NCBI GenBank assembly: GCA_903928365.1
Contig: CAIYQV010000175.1
Location: 1-21,694, forward strand
Origin: an uncultured Flavobacteriia bacterium
GTDB taxonomy: Bacteria > Bacteroidota > Bacteroidia > Flavobacteriales_D > Crocinitomicaceae
Length of the DNA stretch: 21,694 bases
Direction: 5' to 3'
Position numbers and translations under genes: made by a program
The notes under the pieces: generated by a model
The model's database searches: none
What the model was told of the DNA's origin: nothing
The model's input: only the letters and a program-made list of their open reading frames with translations
Part shown: positions 16,401-21,694 of the stretch, piece after piece
Position numbering within the stretch: position 1 is the first letter of the stretch
How the letters are laid out: every line of letters begins with the position of its first letter

Positions 16401-17788
16401 CACATGGAAGCGGAGCGGAGGTACAAAAGCCATTAGCCACTGTTGTCATTGGAGGATTAGTTACAGCAACCATTCTGACACTTTTTGTGCTTCCGATCTT
16501 TTATTTATTTTCTGAAAGAGAAAAGAAATCTTCCGGTAAACGTAGGAAAACGGCCATTCTTCTTGTGCCATTGCTTTTTGGAACTTCTTTCCTTTATGGA
16601 CAGAATTTACAGTCGTTGTCCTTGGAGGAGTGTCTTTCTAAAGCGAAATCAGAACATCCGTTGATGCGCTCTGCTGACTTGCAGATCCAGAAAGAGGAAC
16701 TCCTGGCAAAGAGTCGGATGGAGTTGCCAAAAACGGATATGCAGTTCATGATGGGGCAATACAATTCCTACTATAAAAAGGATAATAACATCACTTTGTC
16801 ACAAACTGTCCCATTTCCAACGGTTTTTAAGAAAGAAAAGGATTTGGGAACCGCCAGAGCTGCAACCGCTGAACAGGAAAAGCAAGTGGTATGGAAAGAT
16901 ATTTCAAAGCAAATAAGTGATGTGTATGACCGGATCAATTATCTGAAAGCAAGACAGGCCGTTCTGGTTCGGCAGGATTCACTATTTACGTTGCTTGCAG
17001 AAAAATACAAGCTGAAATACGAATTAAAAGACGTTACCAAGCTTGATGAAACCTTGATCACTACCAGATCACAGCAATTAAAACATACGCTTAAAACGAA
17101 TCAACTCGAGATAAGAAATGCAGAAAATAGATTGCAGGTCTTACTTGGAGTAACAACAGGAGTGACAACTGTTTGGAAGGAGTATGATTTTTCATTAACT
17201 ACAGCGCAACTTGACACAACCATTTTGAAGGATCATCCTTCTTTAAAGGTCATTGACGCAAAGTCAACAGAGCTAGAAAAGCAGAAGGAAGTCATCAAGT
17301 CCAGAGCCTTACCAGATCTTTCTCTGGGGTATGTGAACCAGACGCTTGTCGGAGTACACACGCTTTCTCCCGGTGAAGACATTACATACATGCAATCTGA
17401 TCGTTTTCAGGCAGCTCAGATTGGCTTGCAACTTCCTTTGTTTTACGGTTCGACAAAACGCAATTTAGAAGTCATTCAAATGGATCAGGAGCAGAATAGT
17501 TTATACAGAGATCAGGCAAACAGGGAACTCACACTGAATTACCTACAACTGATTAATGAAAAAGTGAATTTACAAGATGCTTACACACTCTATAAGAATC
17601 AGTTATTAAATGAAATGATGATCATGGAACGACAAGCGTTTTACCTTTTGGAGTCAGGAGAAATCTCTTTGATTGATTACTTGCAGTCAAAACAATCTGC
17701 ACTTGAAATTGAGCTCGATTTTCTTGAAATCGTTCATCAGCTAAACATGAATAAAAATGCATTGGAGTGGTATAATTTGAATAATTAA
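13421..17788 (+). CDS. CzcA-type heavy-metal RND efflux pump fused to a TolC-like outer-membrane factor
   Basis: The 1455-residue product joins two parts of a tripartite metal exporter. Residues 1 to about 1036 are a full-length HME-family RND pump. TM4 carries the proton-relay residues D401, D407 and E414 in DFGLIVDGAVIIVE, the CzcA (divalent cation) form rather than the CusA form. The segments GDFAVETRL (568-576) and GTAEIPTDPMPMEACD (611-626) resemble CzcA and do not show the methionines of the copper/silver pump CusA. Residues 1040-1060 are a basic cluster plus hydrophobic stretch like a signal peptide. Residues 1061-1455 form an outer-membrane efflux factor with two repeats of long amphipathic helices (LSLEECLSKAKSEHP start). 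The membrane-fusion gene follows after four bases. Divalent substrate (Co, Zn, Cd, Ni or Fe) is inferred. The fused architecture is, to my recollection, recurrent in Bacteroidota. Confidence 0.93.
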   Translation: MLNKIIHWSISNKLIVGILTIALMIWGIISLQNLPIDAVPDITNNQVQIVTSSPSSGAEDIERFVTFPVEQTMATIPHIEEIRSFSRFGLSVVTVVFTEETDIYWARQQVSERLSEVKNQIPSGFGEPSMAPLSTGLGEIYQYIIKPKPGFEKIYNATELRTIQDWMIRRQLLGVEGVADVSGFGGKLKQYEIAIDLVRLKGFGLTVGDVFRAVEQNNQNTGGAYIERNSITTYIRTDGLMKSSEDIEQTIIARSTTGAPVLVKDVAQVGIGSAVRYGALTFNDEGEAVGGIVLMLKGANSSKVIEKVKERMEQISQTLPKGVEIEVYLDRTKLVNNAIHTVTNNLIEGALIVIFVLVLLLGNFRAGLIVASVIPLAMLFAISMMNIFGVSGNLMSLGALDFGLIVDGAVIIVESTLHFLYHRGSQTLDQQQMDSQVNRSASKFGKSAVFGQVIILVVYLPLLALVGIEGKMFRPMAQTVMFAIIGALILSLTYVPMISALFLSKKIIVKETISDKIIKAVRSVYMPALNSFLRRQRVVITGLLLLLIGSSYMFTKLGAEFIPSLDEGDFAVETRLITGTSLTKTIEETSRASKLLLNKFPEIEKVVGKIGTAEIPTDPMPMEACDLMIILKDKDEWVSADSKEELAEKMQTFLEANIPGISFGFQQPIQMRFNELMTGAKQDVVVKVYGEDLDKLSLYAEQIGKLSSHISGVQDVYVEQVTGLPQLIVSYDRQALSKYNISIEDVNRSINISFAGQSAGLLFEGEKRFDLVVKLDSMSRMSMNDLKSVTVTSPLGVQVPLEQLAKVELKKGPNQIQRDEAKRRIIVGFNVRGRDVESIVNELKGKIDTDVHFEAGYYPTFGGTFKNLENARKRLSIAVPVSLFMIFFLLYLTFQSLKQAVLIFSAIPLAALGGILALGMRGMPFSISAGVGFIALFGVAVLNGIVLISEFNALKKEGYTNKLRIVLLGTRARMRPVLLTALVASLGFLPMAISHGSGAEVQKPLATVVIGGLVTATILTLFVLPIFYLFSEREKKSSGKRRKTAILLVPLLFGTSFLYGQNLQSLSLEECLSKAKSEHPLMRSADLQIQKEELLAKSRMELPKTDMQFMMGQYNSYYKKDNNITLSQTVPFPTVFKKEKDLGTARAATAEQEKQVVWKDISKQISDVYDRINYLKARQAVLVRQDSLFTLLAEKYKLKYELKDVTKLDETLITTRSQQLKHTLKTNQLEIRNAENRLQVLLGVTTGVTTVWKEYDFSLTTAQLDTTILKDHPSLKVIDAKSTELEKQKEVIKSRALPDLSLGYVNQTLVGVHTLSPGEDITYMQSDRFQAAQIGLQLPLFYGSTKRNLEVIQMDQEQNSLYRDQANRELTLNYLQLINEKVNLQDAYTLYKNQLLNEMMIMERQAFYLLESGEISLIDYLQSKQSALEIELDFLEIVHQLNMNKNALEWYNLNN
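16526..16603 (+). other. Internal signal-peptide-like junction in the pump/outer-membrane factor fusion
   Basis: Residues 1036-1061 of the fusion: a Lys/Arg cluster (KRRK, 1040-1043), a hydrophobic stretch of about 13 residues (1045-1057) and a small-residue end (LYGQ, 1058-1061) just before the outer-membrane factor starts. This has the n-, h- and c-region order of a Sec signal peptide. RND pumps end in the cytoplasm, so a further membrane crossing is needed here. Cleavage after G1060 is a prediction; the segment could instead stay as a thirteenth membrane helix. Confidence 0.6.
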
Positions 17789-17792
17789 AGAA

Positions 17793-18938
17793 ATGAATAA
17801 GAGTAATTTATATACAATCATTCTGCTCCTCCTCTTAGGAAGTTGTGGATCCAAAGAAACACCAAAAGATACAACTGCTGCCGTTGATCAGAATGTGGTC
17901 ACACTGAACGATGAACAGATTCAAAACGCCGGAATATCTCTTGAAACACCAAAGCTTGAGTTAATAGGATTGACACTGTATGCGAATGGTACCATCGAAG
18001 TGCCTCCACAAAATAAAACAGTTATTTCTGTTCAGCTGGGTGGTTTCATCAAATCACTCAACGTTTTGGATGGAATGAGCGTTACTAAAGGACAAACCTT
18101 ATTGACGATCGAGCATCCCGACCTCATACAACTCCAGCAGGATTACCTTGAGGTAATGAGTAGCCTCGAGTTTTTGCAGGCAGAAGTTGATCGTCAGCGA
18201 AAATTGGCTTCTCAGGAGGCTGGAACTTTGAAAAATCTGCAGCAAGCTAAGGCAGAATGTTCGTCTGCATTGGCACGAAAAAGCGGGTTGAAAGCAAAAT
18301 TGCAGATGGCGGGGGTAAACATGACGAAGCTTGATGCGGGAGACCTTCAACGTACCATCGCAGTAACGGCTCCGTTTACGGGTGTGGTCACGAAGGTATC
18401 AGTGGATGTTGGAGCGTATGCCGATCCTACCGATCATCTTCTGGAGGTTATTGACTTGAAACATGCACATGCAGAGGTTATTGTTTTTGAAAAAGATGTC
18501 AAGCATCTGAAGATAGGACAAAAGGTGCAGCTTTCATTTGCCACAGGTAATGATCCAATGGATGCCTCGGTTTTTTTAATAGGTAAAGAGATTGGAAACG
18601 ATCGAACAGTTAAAGTTCACTGTCACCTCAACAAGGAAAACAGCAATATTGCTCCGGGTTCCTATTTTAAGGCAGCCATTTACACTGGAGAAAAGGAAGC
18701 ATATTGTATTCCTTCTGAATCCATTGTGGAATTAAATGGAAAGACGGTGGTGTTTTATGAAAAATATAAGAAAGGAAAGTTGTCGACGTTTATACCTGAA
18801 GAGGTAAGAGTCATAAGTTCAGATGAAACCAGATCTGCCATTGAATTTGTAAATAATGCGAGATCCATGAATGATCCCTTGGTTCTGAAAGGCGCTTATG
18901 AGATTATGTCAGCTCTGATCATCAAAGGAGAAGAATAG
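17793..18938 (+). CDS. Lipoprotein periplasmic adaptor (membrane-fusion protein) of the metal RND pump
   Basis: The 381-residue product is a HlyD/CusB-family adaptor that would bridge the pump and the outer-membrane factor. It has a lipoprotein signal with lipobox LGSC and lipidated C18. Segment 68-110 (TIEVPPQNKTVISVQLGGFI onward) and 188-220 (IAVTAPFTGVVTKVSVDVGA) are the two halves of the lipoyl-like domain. They flank an alpha-hairpin (about 111-180) rich in Gln, Leu and Ala. A beta-barrel region follows (about 225-300) and a membrane-proximal domain ends the protein. I see no His- or Met-rich N-terminal metal-binding stretch. The gene starts four bases after the pump stop, so translation is probably coupled. 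Together with the fusion gene it supplies all three parts of the exporter. Confidence 0.93.
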   Translation: MNKSNLYTIILLLLLGSCGSKETPKDTTAAVDQNVVTLNDEQIQNAGISLETPKLELIGLTLYANGTIEVPPQNKTVISVQLGGFIKSLNVLDGMSVTKGQTLLTIEHPDLIQLQQDYLEVMSSLEFLQAEVDRQRKLASQEAGTLKNLQQAKAECSSALARKSGLKAKLQMAGVNMTKLDAGDLQRTIAVTAPFTGVVTKVSVDVGAYADPTDHLLEVIDLKHAHAEVIVFEKDVKHLKIGQKVQLSFATGNDPMDASVFLIGKEIGNDRTVKVHCHLNKENSNIAPGSYFKAAIYTGEKEAYCIPSESIVELNGKTVVFYEKYKKGKLSTFIPEEVRVISSDETRSAIEFVNNARSMNDPLVLKGAYEIMSALIIKGEE

Positions 18939-18962
18939 ATTTATTGAATAATTAATAAGAAT

Positions 18963-19430
18963 ATGAGAAGTAACAGTTTTGCATTGATCGGTTTCGGTAT
19001 TGGCTTGGTTACCCTTTCGTTACTTGCTTGCCGAAAGGACAGAAATTGTAAGGAAAGTAACAACAGTGTTGCCGGACAGAGTCGCAGTCATAATTTTGGA
19101 ATGAACTGTCTGAATTGTCACGTTGCCGGAGGGGAAGGAGAAGGATGCTTTCAGGCAGCCGGTAGCGTATGTGACAGTCTCATCGCATCTCATCTGAGTT
19201 CGGGAACCGTAAAGTTCTACACTCAGCCAAATGGCGGGGGACAACTTAAATATTCGATACCCGTTGATGCGAAAGGCAACTTCTTTACTACCGAAACAAT
19301 GGCTGTTTCTGGTTTGTATCCTGCTATTACTGGTCCGACAGGTGTGACAAATTATATGTCAACCGCTGTTTCAACGGGAGCATGTAATTCATGTCACGGA
19401 GTATCCACATCTAAACTGTGGGCGTACTGA
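18963..19430 (+). CDS. Lipoprotein with two c-type haem motifs
   Basis: The 155-residue product has a lipoprotein signal with LLAC and lipidated C23, so it is anchored in the envelope facing the periplasm or the surface. Two CxxCH haem c motifs are visible: CLNCH (49-53) and CNSCH (141-145), which suggests a diheme cytochrome. The spacing between them is filled by a segment rich in Gly/Thr/Ser (GGEGEGCFQAAG, FYTQPNGGGQLKY) rather than a classical cytochrome c fold. Extra cysteines are at C28 and in the GCFQAAGSVCD segment. Partner and redox role are unknown. It lies 24 bases after the adaptor gene and one base before the ferritin-like transporter gene, so co-expression with metal transport is likely. 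Confidence 0.8.
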   Translation: MRSNSFALIGFGIGLVTLSLLACRKDRNCKESNNSVAGQSRSHNFGMNCLNCHVAGGEGEGCFQAAGSVCDSLIASHLSSGTVKFYTQPNGGGQLKYSIPVDAKGNFFTTETMAVSGLYPAITGPTGVTNYMSTAVSTGACNSCHGVSTSKLWAY

Positions 19431-19431
19431 T

Positions 19432-20526
19432 ATGAATGCAATTCAAACGGAAATAGATGCCTGGTTCTTGTACAGTAAATTAGCGGAGAATGAGGAGGAC
19501 GAGATCTTGGCTGACGTATTTCGTCAAATGAGTGAGATCGAATTGAGTCATGCTAAGGCATTTGCTGATTCAAACAAGCTTGATTTAAATGAAATGTGTC
19601 ATCCATCCTGGAGGGCTAAAACCATCAACGCTATAGGACGCATCTTTGGGTATGACTATGTGTTGGGTGCTCTGATGGATACGGAGAAGAACCTCGCTGA
19701 TGCGGTTGTCTCTCAGAAGAAGAAACATAAGGTGAAACTTACGGGTAATGAAGATTCACATGTACGTATTCTCAGATCCATATTGGATAATGATACGAGA
19801 ATTGCGGGCCATCAGCTATCTCGTTTTGAAAAACGGCACCGTTCGGTTGGAGGAAATGCCATTCGTGCAGCTGTATTAGGCGGAAATGATGGGTTGGTTT
19901 CCAACTTCAGTTTGGTAATGGGAATTGCTGGTGCTACTACAGGTGGTCAGGAGGGAGTACTTCTTGCCGGTATTGCAGGATTGCTCGCTGGAGCATTGTC
20001 CATGGCTTTAGGAGAATGGATTTCAGTTAAAAGTTCTCAGGAATTATATGAGAATCAGATGCAACTTGAGATGGAAGAATTGGAAACAAATCCAGAAGGG
20101 GAGCGGAAAGAACTCAAACTCATTTATATGGCGAAAGGAATTCCTGAAGTTGAGGCGAATAGAATTGTAGATGAGTTGATGGCGGATACCAAACTGGCTC
20201 ACAGTATTCTTGTCAAAGAAGAATTGGGCATCAATGCAGAGGAGTTAAAGGGTTCTGCTATGGAGGCGGCTTTGTCATCTTTTTTCCTCTTTGCTATAGG
20301 CGCAATCATTCCTGTCCTGCCATTTTTCTTTTGGTCAGGGATAACAGCTATTATCTTGAGTACCTGCTTCAGTGTGGTTGGACTCTTCCTAATAGGATCA
20401 GCGATCACTCTTTTTACGGGACGAAATGTATTGTTTTCCGGCTTCAGACAAGTTATATTTGGACTTATGGCGGCAGCGATTACCTTTGGAATAGGTAAGC
20501 TCATTGGAGTTTCAATAGCGGGTTAA
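19432..20526 (+). CDS. Ferritin-like domain fused to VIT1/CCC1-family iron/manganese transporter
   Basis: The 364-residue product resembles the membrane-bound ferritin MbfA type. Residues 1-120 form a four-helix ferritin/rubrerythrin-like domain with likely diiron ligands E7, E37-x-x-H40, E85 and E107-x-x-H110. Residues about 134-364 are a VIT1/CCC1 transporter. They begin with VGGNAIRAAVLGGNDGLVSN (D153 in the conserved GxNDGLVS), followed by membrane helices. The second half of the TM2 region continues into a Glu-rich cytoplasmic stretch (EMEELE and following), a metal-binding position in this family. Known relatives export Fe(II) or Mn(II) from the cytoplasm. The N-terminal domain could load or oxidise iron. 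The start one base after the upstream stop suggests translational coupling. Confidence 0.9.
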   Translation: MNAIQTEIDAWFLYSKLAENEEDEILADVFRQMSEIELSHAKAFADSNKLDLNEMCHPSWRAKTINAIGRIFGYDYVLGALMDTEKNLADAVVSQKKKHKVKLTGNEDSHVRILRSILDNDTRIAGHQLSRFEKRHRSVGGNAIRAAVLGGNDGLVSNFSLVMGIAGATTGGQEGVLLAGIAGLLAGALSMALGEWISVKSSQELYENQMQLEMEELETNPEGERKELKLIYMAKGIPEVEANRIVDELMADTKLAHSILVKEELGINAEELKGSAMEAALSSFFLFAIGAIIPVLPFFFWSGITAIILSTCFSVVGLFLIGSAITLFTGRNVLFSGFRQVIFGLMAAAITFGIGKLIGVSIAG

Positions 20527-20553
20527 CCAAATTTATAAACAAACAAATAAATC

Positions 20554-21054
20554 ATGAACAGTGCACATTTTCATTTAGTAGTAAATCATTTACCGATCAT
20601 TTTTCCAATCGCAGGATTGATCGTTTTAGCCATTGGAATCGGATTTAAAACAGAAATGGTGAAGAGAACTGCCTATTTCCTTTTTACTATCGGTGCGGTA
20701 TCAGCTGCGATGGCAATGAATTCGGGAGAGGGAGCCGAAGAGGTTGTTGAAGAATTAAGTGGTGTCTCACACAGGTTGATTCATGAACATGAAGAGAAAG
20801 CTGAGTCCATGGCGATTTTAAGTTATTTACTTGGTCTTGCTTCCCTACTTGCCTTGTGGGCAAGCTGGAAAGGGAAATCGTTTTCAGGACTTCTGAGTTA
20901 TGCGGTTTTGGCATTGTCTCTTGTAACGATTTTTCTTGGCAAGCAAACCGGTACTTCAGGAGGGGAGATCCGACACACTGAGATTCGAACAGGCGCGAGT
21001 ACGGATGCATCCTTAGATTTGGAAGAAGATCACGAAGAAGGAGAAGAGGATTAG
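20554..21054 (+). CDS. Predicted four-helix membrane protein, DUF2231-like
   Basis: The 166-residue product has four predicted membrane segments (about 11-30, 38-56, 86-104 and 109-128). The N-terminus carries H5, H7 and H12 in HFHLVVNHLP, as in DUF2231 proteins, whose N-terminal HxxxxHFP-like histidines are conserved in my recollection. Further histidines are H73, H77 and H79 in the loop between helices 2 and 3. The tail after residue 130 is polar and very acidic (EEDHEEGEED). It may bind metal or haem, but no function is established. It lies 27 bases after the ferritin-like transporter, whose gap is A-rich, and its stop is one base from the convergent gene on the other strand. Confidence 0.65.
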   Translation: MNSAHFHLVVNHLPIIFPIAGLIVLAIGIGFKTEMVKRTAYFLFTIGAVSAAMAMNSGEGAEEVVEELSGVSHRLIHEHEEKAESMAILSYLLGLASLLALWASWKGKSFSGLLSYAVLALSLVTIFLGKQTGTSGGEIRHTEIRTGASTDASLDLEEDHEEGEED

Positions 21055-21055
21055 A

Positions 21056-21694
21056 TCAAAAGGATAAAGTTCCTTTCCAAACAGTTTTATTTCCGCATTG
21101 ATCCGAAACGACCAGTTCGACAGCTTTCTTGCCTTTGAGTGATTTGGGTGTATTGAAAATTAAATAATTTCCTTTGCGTTCGAACTCCAGAAGATGCCAC
21201 TGATTGTCTATGAATAGGTCGTAGTCCTTGAGTTCGGTCAATACCTCAACAACGTGCCATTTCATTTGTTTTTGTGTAATGGTTTGATTTGTGCTGAATC
21301 CCAATGGCGTCACTTTAGGAGGGGTATTGTCTTGTCGTAATTGAAAAGAACCTACACCTTTGGTTTCACCATAAACCCACCCGGAACTGACCCTGCTGTC
21401 GATAGCGCTTTCACGCCCATTGGATTTTGTTCGAGTGAGGAACCATCTGTTTTCCAAGGTTTTGTCAACAGGGATCTTTATTCCGACTTCCATAGGAAGT
21501 TGAACGGCGGTCGAAGGTGCTGAAATACTTGGGTTGTTTCCTAAAAGCACTTTTTTAAGCACGGGTTGATAAAAGGTATGAGGTTTCAATTCCATGAAGC
21601 TCGATTCATGAGAGAATGAATAAGCGGAATCTGGCATGAAGTAGGCATTAGGAGAAAAGTATGTTTTAACGGTTGACTTTGTTCCTGAAGCACG
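21056..21694 (-). CDS. C-terminal part of an M23-family-type envelope protein (partial)
   Basis: A 212-residue partial frame on the - strand, open at the window edge (no stop between 21638 and 21694, so the ATG at 21637 is not the true start). It resembles the C-terminal half of Bacteroidota M23 metallopeptidases: a DNTPPKVTPL segment, a YDLFIDNQWHLLEFERKG segment and a final Ig-like stretch LKGKKAVELVVSDQCGNKT. The M23 catalytic domain would lie upstream, outside the window, so the family call rests on C-terminal resemblance only. It converges on the metal cluster with one base between stop codons and no terminator that I can see. Confidence 0.5.
   Translation of the reverse strand, partial: RASGTKSTVKTYFSPNAYFMPDSAYSFSHESSFMELKPHTFYQPVLKKVLLGNNPSISAPSTAVQLPMEVGIKIPVDKTLENRWFLTRTKSNGRESAIDSRVSSGWVYGETKGVGSFQLRQDNTPPKVTPLGFSTNQTITQKQMKWHVVEVLTELKDYDLFIDNQWHLLEFERKGNYLIFNTPKSLKGKKAVELVVSDQCGNKTVWKGTLSF

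Noticed and set aside
13421..16528. CusA-type copper/silver specificity of the RND part
   Set aside because: TM4 has the CzcA-like DFG...VDGAV form, and methionines expected for the copper pump are not seen in the aligned segments I could compare, so divalent substrates are preferred.
21059..21076. AAAGGA-TAAAGT-TCCTTT hairpin as a shared terminator for the convergent genes
   Set aside because: The stem has only six pairs, mostly A-T, lies inside the - strand coding region and lacks a T-run.

Overview
The window looks like a chromosomal segment of a Bacteroidota member, most probably of Flavobacteriales type. The evidence is the protein sequences: RpoC begins MAFRKE, a DUF3467 gene follows rpoC, and the predicted lipoproteins and M23-associated C-terminus are of Bacteroidota style. 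Genes are preceded by A/T-rich stretches rather than clear Shine-Dalgarno sequences. Genus cannot be fixed from the sequence alone.

Region 1 (1-12609) is the classic translation/transcription block, all on the + strand: tuf, tRNA-Trp(CCA), secE, nusG, rplK, rplA, rplJ, rplL, rpoB, rpoC. Three clear hairpin-plus-T-run elements punctuate it: after tuf (directly against the tRNA), between rplL and rpoB (a strong attenuator-like element), and after rpoC. Two starts are non-ATG: secE uses GTG and rpoB has only TTG candidates. The rifampicin-binding cluster of RpoB looks wild type, and the RpoC catalytic aspartates and both zinc sites are intact.

Region 2 (12633-13358) holds a DUF3467 gene and a small exported, histidine-rich protein of unknown function.

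Region 3 (13421-21054) is a + strand metal-handling cluster. It starts with a CzcA-type RND pump whose reading frame runs on into a complete TolC-like outer-membrane factor through an internal signal-peptide-like segment. A lipoprotein membrane-fusion subunit follows, so two genes encode all three parts of the efflux complex. Downstream, closely spaced, are a lipoprotein with two CxxCH haem-binding motifs, a ferritin-like/VIT1-CCC1 fusion (iron or manganese transporter), and a His-bearing four-helix membrane protein resembling DUF2231. Together they suggest envelope-wide handling of a divalent metal, with a possible redox step; this joint function is inference.

Region 4 (21056-21694, - strand) is the C-terminal part of a protein resembling the C-terminus of Bacteroidota M23-family peptidases, converging on the metal cluster with one base between the genes and cut by the window edge.

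No gene-free stretch exceeds about 130 bases. I saw no insertion sequence, CRISPR array, rRNA, prophage or replication origin.
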